Shown: piece after piece, positions 48,000-56,981 of the stretch | How the letters are laid out: every line of letters begins with the position of its first letter | Position numbering within the stretch: the first letter of the stretch is position 1 | NCBI RefSeq assembly: GCF_016863435.1 | Contig: NZ_BOOW01000006.1 | Coordinates: forward strand, 62,001-126,000 | Direction: 5' to 3' | Length of the DNA stretch: 64,000 nt | Origin: Sinosporangium siamense | GTDB lineage: Bacteria > Actinomycetota > Actinomycetes > Streptosporangiales > Streptosporangiaceae | Notes under the pieces: model-generated | The model's input: the letters and a program-made list of their open reading frames with translations, nothing else | What the model was told of the DNA's origin: nothing | Databases searched by the model: none | Position numbers and translations under genes: made by a program

Positions 48000-49631
48000 G
48001 TGTCGATCGAATGGGTGAATCAAGTCGTCGACGATCTACGAGCCTGGGGCCGCTCTCGCGATCAGGGCGTGGATGTGGATGAGATCCGGCTGCTTTGCGA
48101 TTACGCCAGTGACTACCTGGGTGTGAACGAACTCGGTGATTTCACCGCCGACACCTTTGACGAGCTGCTGCTGTCCATCTATCCGCGCAAGGTGATCGCC
48201 CCGCCGGAGAGCGCCGGGGAGACCGTCGCCGCCGCACGCACACTTGTCGACTTCCTGGTCGAGTCGGGCCACTCGCCCGCCGGCCTGGCCGCCGACATGC
48301 GCGCCACGCTGGACCGGATCGAGCCGGAGATGCCCATAGCGCTGGCCGACACCTCCAGGTACGGCATGGCCAAGAGCATCTTCAGCGCCATAGGGCCGGA
48401 CTCGCTGGAGCGCTCCGAGTCCATCGTCATCCCCTCGGGCGAAGGCGCGCTCATCACGGAGAGCCCGTGTGAGTGCCCCGGCTGCGCGCCCCTGCCCGCC
48501 GTACGGCTCGCGCCGCCGGCCGAGCTGGCCGCAGCCGTACGCGACGTGATCCTCATGGGGGACGTGCACACCCTCGTCGCGTGGATGTGCGACACCGGCC
48601 GCACTCCCACCGTCAAGGGGAGGCTGCGGGTCAAGGACGCCGCCCGCGCCCCGGTGCCGGCCTCCGCGATGCTGTGGGACCTGGCCCGCGCCACCGGCAG
48701 GGCCGGGGAGGCGGGTGCGCCCCTCGCCGAGCGCACGGACGACGAGGTGCTGGAGTTGTGGGCCGCGAGCGTCGCGTTCCTGGCCAAGGGTGAGGCCGCC
48801 GTCACCGGCGACGCGGTGCTCGACCGCGAGATCTACGACCTGCTCCAGCTGCTCTACCGGCTTCAGGTGGCCGTGCCGCCGCAGATGGTGGTCGAATACC
48901 TGGAGGAGATCGGGGAGGATCCCGGGCAGGTCGACCTCGCACGCGGCCTGGAGCGCCTGGTCTACTGCGGGCTCGTCACCCGCGAGGGCGACACGGTCGG
49001 GCTCACGCCCCACGCGCTGTGGGGGCTGCGGCGGCTCTACACCGCCATGGGCATGGACGCCCCCGAGGCCGAAGACCTCGCCGAGGCCGACGCCGTCGGG
49101 CTCATCGAGGGGTTGCTGACCGGGGTGCCCACCGAGCTCGCCGAACGCGACATCGAGGCGTGGCTGGTGCGGCGGTCCGCCGAGGCCGCCGCCGCCGAAC
49201 TCCTCGACGCCGCCACCGGGGCGCCCGCCGTCGCCAGAGGCATCGCGATGACCATCGTCGACCGCCTCCCCGGCGAGGCCGAGCCCTCCGTGCGCGCCGC
49301 CCTCACCGAGCCGGAGCTGCGGCCCCACGCCATCCACTGGTTGTCGGCCCGCGGTCTGCCCGCGCCGTCGCTCACCCAGGACGAGCTGCTCTGGATGAGC
49401 GTGGACATGCTCGCCCTGGCGATGCCGGCGGCGGACGAGGACCTCGAGGTGTTCGCGGAGAACATGTCCGCCGCCGGGCCGCCGGCCCACCTGATCGAGG
49501 AGATGTGGCGGGTCGACCACCCCGACGTGGTCGCCGTCCTCGAACTGCTCGGCCGCTCCCTCACGGACGCCGACGTGGCCAAGGCGGCCCGTAAGGCGGC
49601 CTTCAAGGCCCGGTCACGAGCCATCGGCTGA
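48000..49631 (+). CDS. Uncharacterised actinobacterial protein, paralogue of 50150
   Basis: 543 residues, cytoplasmic, helical. The first 130 residues (DLRAWGRSRDQGVDVDEIRL, TADTFDELLLSIYPRKVI) are absent from the paralogue. A C-E-C-P-G-C motif at about residues 157-162 could hold a metal. Then VAWMCDTGRTPTVKGRLRVK, a winged-helix-like region (LERLVYCGLVTREGDTVGLT) and a helical C terminus ending HPDVVAVLELLGRSLTDADV followed by AKAARKAAFKARSR. That terminal block recurs in many actinobacterial proteins of unknown role. The probable leaderless GTG 48000 is 50 nt after priA. Function unknown; nucleic-acid binding is possible because of the wHTH and basic tail. Confidence 0.7.
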   Translation: MSIEWVNQVVDDLRAWGRSRDQGVDVDEIRLLCDYASDYLGVNELGDFTADTFDELLLSIYPRKVIAPPESAGETVAAARTLVDFLVESGHSPAGLAADMRATLDRIEPEMPIALADTSRYGMAKSIFSAIGPDSLERSESIVIPSGEGALITESPCECPGCAPLPAVRLAPPAELAAAVRDVILMGDVHTLVAWMCDTGRTPTVKGRLRVKDAARAPVPASAMLWDLARATGRAGEAGAPLAERTDDEVLELWAASVAFLAKGEAAVTGDAVLDREIYDLLQLLYRLQVAVPPQMVVEYLEEIGEDPGQVDLARGLERLVYCGLVTREGDTVGLTPHALWGLRRLYTAMGMDAPEAEDLAEADAVGLIEGLLTGVPTELAERDIEAWLVRRSAEAAAAELLDAATGAPAVARGIAMTIVDRLPGEAEPSVRAALTEPELRPHAIHWLSARGLPAPSLTQDELLWMSVDMLALAMPAADEDLEVFAENMSAAGPPAHLIEEMWRVDHPDVVAVLELLGRSLTDADVAKAARKAAFKARSRAIG

Positions 49632-49982
49632 GGTCCTCCCTCCGGGGGTGCGGGCGGCTGAGCCGTGCATGGGCCCTCGGCCGGCGTCTTCCCGGGTGCT
49701 TGGGTGAGGATCGCGGTGGTCTGCCCCTTCCCGGACGGCCGGACGCTGAGGTCTTCGCGGGCGTGTTCCGGGGGGGCTGGAGGCCGGGCCGTCCGCCCGG
49801 GATCGGTGCTTCCGGGTGGCGGTGGCTCTGCCGTACGAGACTGGGCGGCTATGCGTCCGCTTCCTGCAGGCCGTTCGCGGGGCGGGTGTGGGATTTGTCG
49901 CCCTGGGTGGGTCTTGGCGTGGTCGGTTGCTTGCCTGAGGGCGGCTTCGGCGGTGCCTTCACGCCCGGCTATTCGGTGATCT

Positions 49983-50027
49983 AGTACGGCTTGCGCCTCC
50001 GCCGATGGCGTGGGCGTGAGCCGTACT
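49983..50027. other. 45-nt strong hairpin of unknown role
   Basis: AGTACGGCT at 49983 pairs perfectly with AGCCGTACT ending at 50027. The stem continues inward with GCGCC against GGCGT (one wobble at each junction), about 15 pairs in total, and the loop itself contains CGCC-GAT-GGCG. No T-tract follows. It may be a terminator for the upstream gene or a structured RNA. Confidence 0.5.
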
Positions 50028-50137
50028 CGACGGCGTTGCTGGGTTTGGGCTGGTTGGTCGCACGCCTGGGGTGGTGAGGTTGTCAAAGCACGGTCGTGGG
50101 CTCTCGGTTGAGGTACTTTTCTGGGGCCGGTGTGCGT

Positions 50138-50143
50138 TAAGTT
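50138..50143 (+). promoter_or_regulatory. Probable -10 box, leaderless start of gene at 50150
   Basis: TAAGTT followed by six bases (TCGTGG) and GTG 50150. Confidence 0.5.
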
Positions 50144-50149
50144 TCGTGG

Positions 50150-51568
50150 GTGACAAAGAGCGGCAACGTGTTCGACCTCGGTGATCTCCGCAAGCTGATC
50201 GACGAGCTGGGAGAGGCGGGACCGCAGGCCCGCGGGTCCCTGCTTGAGGGCAGCGCCGGCACCGGCGACGCCCCCGCTGCCGGCGGCCACGCCTGCGACT
50301 GCCCCGACTGCGGCAGCGACATGCTCAGCTTCCCCCCGGTCGAGCTGGCGGGCGACGCCGAGCTGGCCGGCGCCGTTCTCTCCGTGCCCCTGGTGGCCGA
50401 CGCGCTGCGCCTCGCCGCCTGGACCGGCACGCGGCCGGTCGCCCCCGGCGGCCTGCTGCTCGACGGCGACGCGCAGGCCGCGCTCCGCGAGCTCGGCCTG
50501 GCCGGGCCCGCGCGGCTCCACCTGCTGTGGGTGGTCGCGGTCAACACCGGCCTGCTCGGCATCACCGGCACCGGAGCGGGCCCCGGCACGCTCACCGGGT
50601 TGTCCGGCCTGACCGGCACCGCGCTGCTCGAGTTCTGGGACGGCGTGGTCATGGACGTCCTCGACCGGGCCGACGAGGGGCAGGAGGGCGGGCTCACGGG
50701 TTCGGTCGTCATGGACGATCATCTCGCCGAGGTTCTCGCGACGATCTACTCGGTGGCCGACGGCCTCGCCCCCGCCACCCTCGCCAAAGGCGTGCTCCAG
50801 TCACACGAGGTCGCCTGCGAGGCCGGGCCGGCCGAGATGCGGCACCTGGCCGCTGTGCTCCCCGACGAGCTCGCCGGGGCCCTCGACCTCCTCACCTACT
50901 GCGGGCTCGTCGAGGCCGCGCCGCACGGCAGGGTCCGGCTGACGCCCCTCGGCGTCTGGGCCGTGCGCCAGGACCTCCTGCGCGAGGGCCACGACGCCCC
51001 CACCACCGACGAGGTGGACGTCTTCGCCGACCTCGGGGCGTCCGAGCTGGTCGAGGCCGCCACCTCGGGGGCCGCCGCGCCGAGCGCCGTGGCCGTCTGG
51101 CTGGAGCGCCGTTCGCCCGACGCCGCCGCCCGCGAGCTCATCGCGGTGGCCGTGGCCGGCCCCGCCGGCGCCCGCGGCACCGTCGCGGGCATCCTTGAGG
51201 AGCTCGGCCCGGAGGCCGAGACGGCGGTGCGCGAGGCGCTCGACGAGCCCATGATGTGGCGTTACGCGGCGTCCTGGCTGCACATCCGCGACCTGCCCGC
51301 GCCCTGCCTCTCGGGTGAGGACAACATCTGGATCACCGTCGACACCCTCGCCGCCCTGACCTGCCTCCCGCAGTCGATCGGCACGATCGCCGAGCTCGGC
51401 GCACTTGAGCCGGGGGACGACCTGGTGCGGGTGGTCGAGGAGATGGCCGCGGTCGAGCACCCCGACACCCTCTCGGTCCTGGAGATGCTCGGCACCCACC
51501 ACCCTGAGCCCGCCGTCGCCAAGGCGGCCCGCAAGGCGGCCATGAAGGCGCGCTCCTCTCAGCCGTAA
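50150..51568 (+). CDS. Uncharacterised actinobacterial protein, paralogue of 48000
   Basis: 472 residues. Shares with its neighbour the cysteine motif (C-D-C-P-D-C at about residues 45-50), the LAAWTGTRPVAPGGLLLDGD block, the wHTH-like stretch ALDLLTYCGLVEAAPHGRVR, LTPLGVWAVRQDLL, and the terminal HPDTLSVLEMLGTHHPEPAV followed by AKAARKAAMKARSS. It lacks the N-terminal 110 residues of the other. Identity appears low between the blocks, so the duplication is old. Both have their own leaderless-type promoter rather than one operon. Function unknown. Confidence 0.7.
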   Translation: MTKSGNVFDLGDLRKLIDELGEAGPQARGSLLEGSAGTGDAPAAGGHACDCPDCGSDMLSFPPVELAGDAELAGAVLSVPLVADALRLAAWTGTRPVAPGGLLLDGDAQAALRELGLAGPARLHLLWVVAVNTGLLGITGTGAGPGTLTGLSGLTGTALLEFWDGVVMDVLDRADEGQEGGLTGSVVMDDHLAEVLATIYSVADGLAPATLAKGVLQSHEVACEAGPAEMRHLAAVLPDELAGALDLLTYCGLVEAAPHGRVRLTPLGVWAVRQDLLREGHDAPTTDEVDVFADLGASELVEAATSGAAAPSAVAVWLERRSPDAAARELIAVAVAGPAGARGTVAGILEELGPEAETAVREALDEPMMWRYAASWLHIRDLPAPCLSGEDNIWITVDTLAALTCLPQSIGTIAELGALEPGDDLVRVVEEMAAVEHPDTLSVLEMLGTHHPEPAVAKAARKAAMKARSSQP

Positions 51569-51895
51569 GGTTGGCCTGCACCCCGCGTGGTCACCGGGCC
51601 TTCGGAGGTCATCGCGGGTGGCCGTACCTCCCGTCTTGCGGGCTCCCGGGGGATCGGGAAGGTGCGAGTGCTGGGTCGGCCGGTTTGTGGCGGAGGTCAC
51701 GGTGGGGGCCGTACCTCACGTTTTGTGGGCCTCGGTTGCTGTCGTGGCGGGCCGGGGCCGCCGGCGGTCGTAGACTTTCGACATACGCTTCGCCCGGCTT
51801 CCGCCTCGCCGCGGTGGTGATCGCCTAGCCTGGTCGGATCACCTCGCGCCTCGGGAGTGCGGGGTTCACATCCATGGGAAGGGCTCTGCGGGAAG
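51569..51895. other. Spacer upstream of fmt
   Basis: About 330 nt with no supported gene. A TAGCCT at 51827-51832 may be the -10 element of the fmt promoter, about 60 nt before the start. Confidence 0.4.
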
Positions 51896-52828
51896 TTGAG
51901 ACTGGTTTTCGCCGGCACTCCGGACACGGCCCTCCCCTCGCTGCGGGCGTTGCTCGACTCGTCGCGGCACGAGGTCGTGGCGGTCGTCACCAGACCTGAC
52001 GCCGGGTCCGGCCGCGGACGCAAGGTTCATCCGAGCCCCGTCGCCGAGCTCGCCGACGAGCACGGCATCGAGGTGCTCAAGCCCGCCAAGGCCGGTGACC
52101 CCGAGTTCCTCGCCCGCCTCACCGAGCTCGCGCCCGACGCGTGCCCCGTCGTGGCCTACGGCGCGCTGCTGCCCCAGTCCGCCCTCGACATCCCCCCGCA
52201 CGGGTGGGTCAACCTGCACTTCTCGCTGCTGCCGGCCTGGCGCGGCGCAGCCCCCGTGCAGCACGCCGTGCTTCACGGAGACGAGATCACCGGGGCCGCG
52301 ACGTTCCGCATCGTGAAGGAGCTCGACGCAGGGCCGGTCTTCGGGGTCGTCACCGAGGTCATCGGCGCCCACGACACGAGTGGTGACGTGCTCGGCCGCC
52401 TCGCGATCTCCGGCGCCGAGCTGCTCGCGCTCACGCTGGACGGGATCGAGGACGGCACCGTTTCCGCCAGACCTCAGCCCGCAGACGGCGTCAGCCTGGC
52501 CCCCAAGATCAACTCCGAGGACGCCAAGGTCGACTGGTCCGCGCCCGCTGCGCGCGTCGACCGGCTTGTCCGCGCCTGCACGCCCGCCCCCGGCGCCTGG
52601 ACGGAGTTCCGCGGCAGCCGGCTCAAGCTCGGCCCCGTGTGCACCGAGCCGGGCGACCCGCTGGCCCCCGGGCAGGTGCGGGTGGACAAGCATTCGGTGC
52701 TGGTGGGCACCGCCACCGACCCGGTGCGGCTCGGCGACGTGCAGCCCCAGGGCAAACGTCTCATGACCGCCGTCGAATGGGCGCGCGGCACACGACCCAC
52801 CGATGAGGATCGACTGAACGGTGCATGA
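51896..52828 (+). CDS. fmt: Methionyl-tRNA formyltransferase
   Basis: 310 residues from TTG 51896, chosen because the product then begins [10 protein letters not shown] like other Fmt proteins; a GTG at 51857 would add 13 residues. Catalytic region [20 protein letters not shown] contains the SLLP formyl-THF motif and the His. The C-terminal OB-like domain ([20 protein letters not shown]) binds tRNA. Adds the formyl group to initiator Met-tRNA. It precedes rsmB as in most actinobacteria, with a 208-nt spacer. Confidence 0.94.
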   Translation: MRLVFAGTPDTALPSLRALLDSSRHEVVAVVTRPDAGSGRGRKVHPSPVAELADEHGIEVLKPAKAGDPEFLARLTELAPDACPVVAYGALLPQSALDIPPHGWVNLHFSLLPAWRGAAPVQHAVLHGDEITGAATFRIVKELDAGPVFGVVTEVIGAHDTSGDVLGRLAISGAELLALTLDGIEDGTVSARPQPADGVSLAPKINSEDAKVDWSAPAARVDRLVRACTPAPGAWTEFRGSRLKLGPVCTEPGDPLAPGQVRVDKHSVLVGTATDPVRLGDVQPQGKRLMTAVEWARGTRPTDEDRLNGA

Positions 52829-53036
52829 GCGCCGATCGGTTGACGGGGCTCGATGCCACGAGACTCGCCGCAGGTGGCTACCGTTGATCGAGCGGGCGAT
52901 GTCGAATCGGCCGGTGCGAGACTGCGAGAGAACACTGGTGGGTGCCGCGAGTTCGGCGGCCGAGGCCGGGGCAGGTGGCCGCCGTCGATCGTGGCGCCCC
53001 GCACGGAGCGACCGATGAGGACTGGTTGAGCGGCAG
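52829..53036. repeat. fmt-rsmB spacer with duplicated segments
   Basis: GCAGGTGGC(T/C)(A/G)CCGT(T/C)GATCG occurs at 52870-52890 and 52971-52991. The fmt tail ACCGATGAGGA...TGA.CGG...ATGAG (52799-52830) recurs at 53011-53042, just before the rsmB start. A 65-codon frame from 52821 is Arg/Ala-rich and not convincing. Confidence 0.45.
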
Positions 53037-54443
53037 ATGAGAAACGACCGGAGGCACCCCCGAGGCGGGCGGCCCCAACGCGGCGGCGGACAGGACAGGC
53101 CCCGCCGGGACGAGGCGCGCAACGCCGCCTACGACCTGATGCGGGCCGTGGACGAGCGCGACGCCTACGCCAACCTGCTCATGCCCCGCATGCTGCGGGA
53201 CCGGGGCATCGCCGGGCGCGACGCCGCACTCGCCACCGAGCTGGCTTACGGCACCCTGCGCGGCCTCGGCACATACGACGAGATCATCGCGGTGTGCAGC
53301 GACCGCGAGCCCTACGACATAGACCCGCCGGTGCTCGACGCGATCCGCCTCGGAGCGCACCAGCTCCTCCGCACCCGCGTCCCGGCCCACGCGGCCGTCA
53401 GCGCCACGGTCGATCTTGTACGGCTGCGCGTGGGCGTCGGCCCCTCCCGCTTCGCCAACGCCATCCTGCGCAAGATCGCCGGGCGTGAGCTGGCCGACTG
53501 GCTCCCCATCGTGGCCCCCGACCCGGCCGCCGACCTCGTCGGCCACCTCGCGGTCTCCTACAGCCACCCCCGCTGGATCGTCGCGGCCTTCCTCGACGCC
53601 CTCGGCGGCGACGCCGACCAGGCCGCCGCCCTGCTCGCGGCCGACAACGAGCGGCCCAAGGTGACCCTCGTGGCCCGCCCCGGCCGGGCCGGCGTGGACG
53701 AGCTTCTCGCCGCCGGCGCGACCCCCGCACGCTACTCGCCGCACGCCGTGCACCTGACAGAGGGCGACCCCGGGGGCATCCCCGCGGTCGCCGAGACCCG
53801 GGCCGCGGTCCAGGACGAGGCCAGCCAGCTCGTCGCCGTCGCCCTCACCCGCGTTCCCGTCGAGGGCGGCGACACCCGCTGGCTCGACCTGTGCGCCGGG
53901 CCGGGCGGGAAGGCCGGCCTGCTCGACGCGATAGCCGCACACGGCGTGGAGGGCGGCCACCCCGGCGGCGCCCACCTGCTCGCCGCCGACGCGCAATATC
54001 ACCGGGCGCGGCTTGTGCGGCAGACGACCCGCGAGGCCGCCGTCGTCAACCTCGACGGCACCGTGCCCGCGTGGCGGCCCGCGGCGTTCGACCGCGCCAT
54101 GGTCGACGCCCCATGCACTGGTCTTGGCGCCCTGCGCCGCCGCCCCGAGGCCCGCTGGCGGCGCGACCCGCGCAGCATCCCCGAACTCACGAAGCTCCAG
54201 CGCGAACTCCTCGCCTCCGCCGTCGAGGCCGTGCGGCCGGGCGGGGTCGTGGCTTATGTCACCTGCTCCCCGCACCTGGAGGAGACCCGGGAGGTCGTGG
54301 AGGGTCAGAGCGGGGTGGAGGTGCTCGACGCGCGAGAGTTCCTGCCCGAGGTCGGCGACCTGGGCGACGGGCCCTACGTGCAGTTCTGGCCGCACCTGCA
54401 CGGCACGGACGCGATGTTCCTGGCTTTGCTCCGCCGTCTTTAG
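53037..54443 (+). CDS. rsmB: 16S rRNA (cytosine-967-C5)-methyltransferase
   Basis: 468 residues. An N-terminal NusB-like RNA-binding domain (RNAAYDLMRAVDERDAYANL, RDAALATELAYGTLRGLGTY) precedes a SAM-dependent methyltransferase of the Sun/NOL1 family. The SAM loop is WLDLCAGPGGKAGLLDAIA, the first conserved Cys is in MVDAPCTGLGALRRRPEARW and the second in YVTCSPHLEETREVV. It methylates C967 of 16S rRNA. ATG 53037 is the start of the basic tail typical of the actinobacterial homologues. It follows fmt, its usual partner. Confidence 0.93.
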   Translation: MRNDRRHPRGGRPQRGGGQDRPRRDEARNAAYDLMRAVDERDAYANLLMPRMLRDRGIAGRDAALATELAYGTLRGLGTYDEIIAVCSDREPYDIDPPVLDAIRLGAHQLLRTRVPAHAAVSATVDLVRLRVGVGPSRFANAILRKIAGRELADWLPIVAPDPAADLVGHLAVSYSHPRWIVAAFLDALGGDADQAAALLAADNERPKVTLVARPGRAGVDELLAAGATPARYSPHAVHLTEGDPGGIPAVAETRAAVQDEASQLVAVALTRVPVEGGDTRWLDLCAGPGGKAGLLDAIAAHGVEGGHPGGAHLLAADAQYHRARLVRQTTREAAVVNLDGTVPAWRPAAFDRAMVDAPCTGLGALRRRPEARWRRDPRSIPELTKLQRELLASAVEAVRPGGVVAYVTCSPHLEETREVVEGQSGVEVLDAREFLPEVGDLGDGPYVQFWPHLHGTDAMFLALLRRL

Positions 54444-54528
54444 GCGGGCGGGACGCTTTGCCGGCGCCGGGGGTGCACGCTTAGGCGTCGGGGCCTCCCG
54501 GCCACCTGCCGTTCGATGGAATGCTCTC

Positions 54529-54561
54529 ATGCCGCATGCCGCATGCCGCATGCCGCATGCC
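54529..54561. repeat. Heptanucleotide tandem repeat (ATGCCGC)x4 plus partial
   Basis: Four perfect copies of ATGCCGC and a partial fifth (ATGCC). It is outside genes, and the unit length matches the separate heptamer tract at 14440. Confidence 0.9.
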
Positions 54562-54666
54562 CCGGCCACGGCGACGCCGTGCGGGAGGCCGGCCATGTCC
54601 TGCGGGTAGTGGGACCCCCTCTCGGTCGGCCGGTGGTCACAGCCGGTCCGCAAGCCGCCCGCAGGA

Positions 54667-54812
54667 GTCGCGCGCCCGGGGCGCAGCCTGGCCGCGGTGG
54701 GTGGCTTGGGGCGTACTGAGGCTGGCATGCCCGGTCCCTTGCAGGCCAGGTTTTGGCCAGGGTGTCTTCGGGCGTCGCGCGCCCGGGGCGCGAGCTGGCT
54801 ACGGTGGGAGGT
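54667..54812. repeat. Direct repeat upstream of the PAP2 gene
   Basis: GTCGCGCGCCCGGGGCGC followed by about 20 diverged bases ending GGTGGG(T/A)GG occurs near 54667 and again near 54774. The second copy ends about 50 nt before the downstream GTG. The 420-nt spacer from 54444 to 54862 has no supported gene. Confidence 0.5.
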
Positions 54813-54862
54813 CACTGGGCGGCCCGGAGTAGCCGCGATCGATCGGGGGATCAGAGGAGACC

Positions 54863-55849
54863 GTGGATTTCCTGGACAACCTGCGGCATGCGGAGCTGGC
54901 GCCCATCCTGTGGGTTCAGGGGTTACCCGGGTGGCTTGAGACGCCGCTCAAGGTCGTGTCGGTGTTCGGCACGAATGGATTTGTGATCGTCGTTCTGTCG
55001 GTCGTCTACTGGTGCGTCAATCCCCGTTTCGGGCTGCGGCTGGGGCTTGTGGTGCTGCTGTCGGCCGGGCTCAACTCGATCGCCAAGCTGCTGCTGCAGG
55101 CACCCCGGCCCTACTGGATCGACAGCAGGGTGCAGGCGTTCGCCAGGGAGCCCACGTTCGGCATTCCCTCCGGTCACGCTCAGGCGGCGACGGTCTTCAG
55201 CGGCATTCTGGCGTCGGCGTCGCGTAAGCCCTATGCCATAGGGGCGGCTGTGGCGTTCGTCGCGCTGATGGGGTTCTCGCGGGTCTATCTGGGAGTGCAC
55301 TTCCTGTCGGATGTGGCGGCGGGCATCCTGATCGGGTTGCTCTTCCTCGCCGCGGTCCTCCGCTGGGAGAAGCCGGTGCTGGCCTGGTGGCGGGCGCGGG
55401 CGATCGGTGCGCAGATCGGGTTGTCGGTCGCCGTCTCCCTCGGTGTGGTCGTGGCCGCGCTGCTGGCGTCGTTGCCGGGGGCCGGGTGGACACTGCCTGA
55501 GGCGTGGCGCTTCGCGGGGCTGGTGGCGCCGTGGGAGGAGAGCCGGCTGGCCGCGATCTCCGGAGGGTTGCTCGGTGCGATCGCGGGCGGGTCGGTGTTG
55601 TCGCACAAGGGCGGCTTCTCGGCGGCCGGTTCCGTCAAGCAGCGGGCGCTGCGATGGCTGATCGGTGTCGCGGGCGCGGCGCTGATCTGGGCCGTGCTCC
55701 GGCTTGTGACACCGCAGGGGCCGCTTTTGCTGACGGAGGCGGTGGCCTACCTCAACTACGCCGCGCTCGCGCTGTGGGCCGTGCTGGGAGCGCCGCTCGT
55801 CTTCGTCGCGGTGGGGCTGGCTGAGCGCGCACGTCCGGTGGCCCCCTAG
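54863..55849 (+). CDS. PAP2-family membrane phosphatase
   Basis: 328 residues from GTG 54863 with GAGGAGA upstream. All three acid-phosphatase motifs are present: K-x6-RP in [13 protein letters not shown] in [10 protein letters not shown], and SR-x5-H-x3-D in [13 protein letters not shown]. About eight or nine TM helices; the first half is the catalytic PAP2 unit and the second half adds four or five extra helices. Likely dephosphorylates lipid phosphates or polyprenyl diphosphates at the outer membrane face; the exact substrate is unknown. It ends 11 nt before rpe. Confidence 0.88.
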   Translation: MDFLDNLRHAELAPILWVQGLPGWLETPLKVVSVFGTNGFVIVVLSVVYWCVNPRFGLRLGLVVLLSAGLNSIAKLLLQAPRPYWIDSRVQAFAREPTFGIPSGHAQAATVFSGILASASRKPYAIGAAVAFVALMGFSRVYLGVHFLSDVAAGILIGLLFLAAVLRWEKPVLAWWRARAIGAQIGLSVAVSLGVVVAALLASLPGAGWTLPEAWRFAGLVAPWEESRLAAISGGLLGAIAGGSVLSHKGGFSAAGSVKQRALRWLIGVAGAALIWAVLRLVTPQGPLLLTEAVAYLNYAALALWAVLGAPLVFVAVGLAERARPVAP

Positions 55850-55852
55850 ACT
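55847..55852 (+). promoter_or_regulatory. Possible -10 box of rpe
   Basis: TAGACT overlaps the PAP2 stop codon and lies eight bases before the rpe ATG. The spacing is slightly longer than at other leaderless starts here. Confidence 0.35.
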
Positions 55853-55860
55853 CGGCCATC

Positions 55861-56532
55861 ATGGCCGTACAGATCTCACCTAGCATCCTGTCCGCCGACT
55901 TCGCTCGCCTGGCCGAGGAGGTCGCGGCGGTCGGCAATGCCGACTGGCTGCACGTCGACGTCATGGACAACCACTTCGTGCCCAACCTGACCTTGGGTCT
56001 GCCGGTGGTTGAGTCCCTGCTCAAGGCGACAGACACCCCGATCGACTGCCATCTCATGATTGAAGACCCCGACCGCTGGGCTCCTGCTTATGCGGAGGCG
56101 GGGGCGGGCAGCGTCACCATTCACGCTGAGGCGGTCAAAGCCCCCGTGCGCACTCTGCGGCAGATTCGCTCGGCGGGTGCTCGGTCCGGTTTCGCGCTCA
56201 ACCCGGCCACGCCGGTCGAGCCATACGAAGACCTGCTAGGCGAGATCGACATGCTCCTGCTGATGACGGTCGAGCCCGGGTTCGGCGGGCAGCCGTTCCT
56301 CGACGTCGTTCTGCCCAAGGTGCGCCGGGCCCGGTCCCTGATCGCCGCCCACGGCGGCCAGGTGTGGCTCCAGGTGGACGGTGGCGTGTCGGCCTCCACG
56401 ATCGAGCGCTGCGCCGAGGCCGGCGCCGACGTGTTCGTCGCGGGCAACGCCGTCTACGGCGCCGACGACCCGGCCCGCGCCGTCGACCACCTCCGCGCCC
56501 TCGCCGAGAAGGCCTCCCCGCTCATCGCCTGA
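55861..56532 (+). CDS. rpe: Ribulose-phosphate 3-epimerase
   Basis: 223 residues, TIM barrel, interconverting ribulose 5-phosphate and xylulose 5-phosphate. Motifs: [31 protein letters not shown] (metal His/Asp), [22 protein letters not shown] (catalytic and phosphate loop) and [10 protein letters not shown]. Ribulose 5-phosphate is the precursor used by RibBA downstream, which gives the placement metabolic sense. ATG 55861 is the only good start. Confidence 0.95.
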   Translation: MAVQISPSILSADFARLAEEVAAVGNADWLHVDVMDNHFVPNLTLGLPVVESLLKATDTPIDCHLMIEDPDRWAPAYAEAGAGSVTIHAEAVKAPVRTLRQIRSAGARSGFALNPATPVEPYEDLLGEIDMLLLMTVEPGFGGQPFLDVVLPKVRRARSLIAAHGGQVWLQVDGGVSASTIERCAEAGADVFVAGNAVYGADDPARAVDHLRALAEKASPLIA

Positions 56533-56748
56533 CGGCCCCACCCGACCGCCCGCGCTCCATCGGCGCGGGCATCACGGCCTGCTTATGCGGTCTGCTTGTA
56601 CGGCGCGGGCCTGGGTAAGGGCGTGGTCAAGGAGGCTTTGCCGTACCTTCCGTCTGCGTGGGGCAGGGGAGCGAGGGGTTCTCAAGCGCTTGCTTGAGGG
56701 GGGTGGTCGCGCTCTTTTTATCCGGCATGGCAGACTGATGGCAGAGCA

Positions 56749-56876
56749 GCGTGCTCCGGGGTCGGTGAAATTCCGAACCGGCGGTGAAAGTCCGCGACCC
56801 GGCCGAAGCCATCGGCCGGTTGACCCGGTGGGATTCCGGGACCGACGGTTAAAGTCCGGATGGGAGGCAGCGCGCG
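56749..56876 (+). ncRNA. FMN riboswitch (RFN element)
   Basis: About 128 nt with the canonical order of conserved segments: GGGGTCGGTGAAATTCCGAA, CCGGCGGTGAAAGTCCGCGA, a variable hairpin (GGCCGAAGCCATCGGCC), ending GACCGACGGTTAAAGTCCGG and ATGGGAGGCAGCGCGC. The outer P1 helix pairs GCGTGCT with AGCGCGC. It lies upstream of ribE and should switch off the rib operon when FMN is plentiful. Confidence 0.95.
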
Positions 56877-56879
56877 AGT

Positions 56880-56903
56880 GAGGGTGGCTCTGAGGCCGCC
56901 CTC
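56880..56903 (+). promoter_or_regulatory. Hairpin downstream of FMN aptamer, candidate expression platform
   Basis: GAGGGTGGC and GCCGCCCTC form nine pairs (one wobble) around TCTGAG. It starts four bases after the aptamer. No T-run follows, so it may act by controlling Rho-dependent termination or translation rather than intrinsic termination. Confidence 0.5.
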
Positions 56904-56981
56904 GCCACGGGTGTCGTTTATGCACCCCTCATCCCCGGGGCCGCCTCGTGCGCAGATCCCCTGAGGTGAGGAGCCCCACAC

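Larger units (their letters stand above)
49632..50149. other. Spacer between the two paralogous genes
   Basis: About 520 nt without a supported gene. Contains a GGCTCTGCCGTA copy near 49828 resembling the repeats at 4528-4657, and the strong hairpin at 49983-50027. Confidence 0.5.

Noticed and set aside
52821-53018. 65-codon frame overlapping the fmt stop
   Set aside because: Arg-rich, weak start context, and the region looks like decayed duplication rather than a gene. Unlike the small rib genes it lacks a good RBS.
54516-54832. Small frames across the heptamer repeat upstream of the PAP2 gene
   Set aside because: They consist largely of the translated tandem repeat and have no RBS-supported start.
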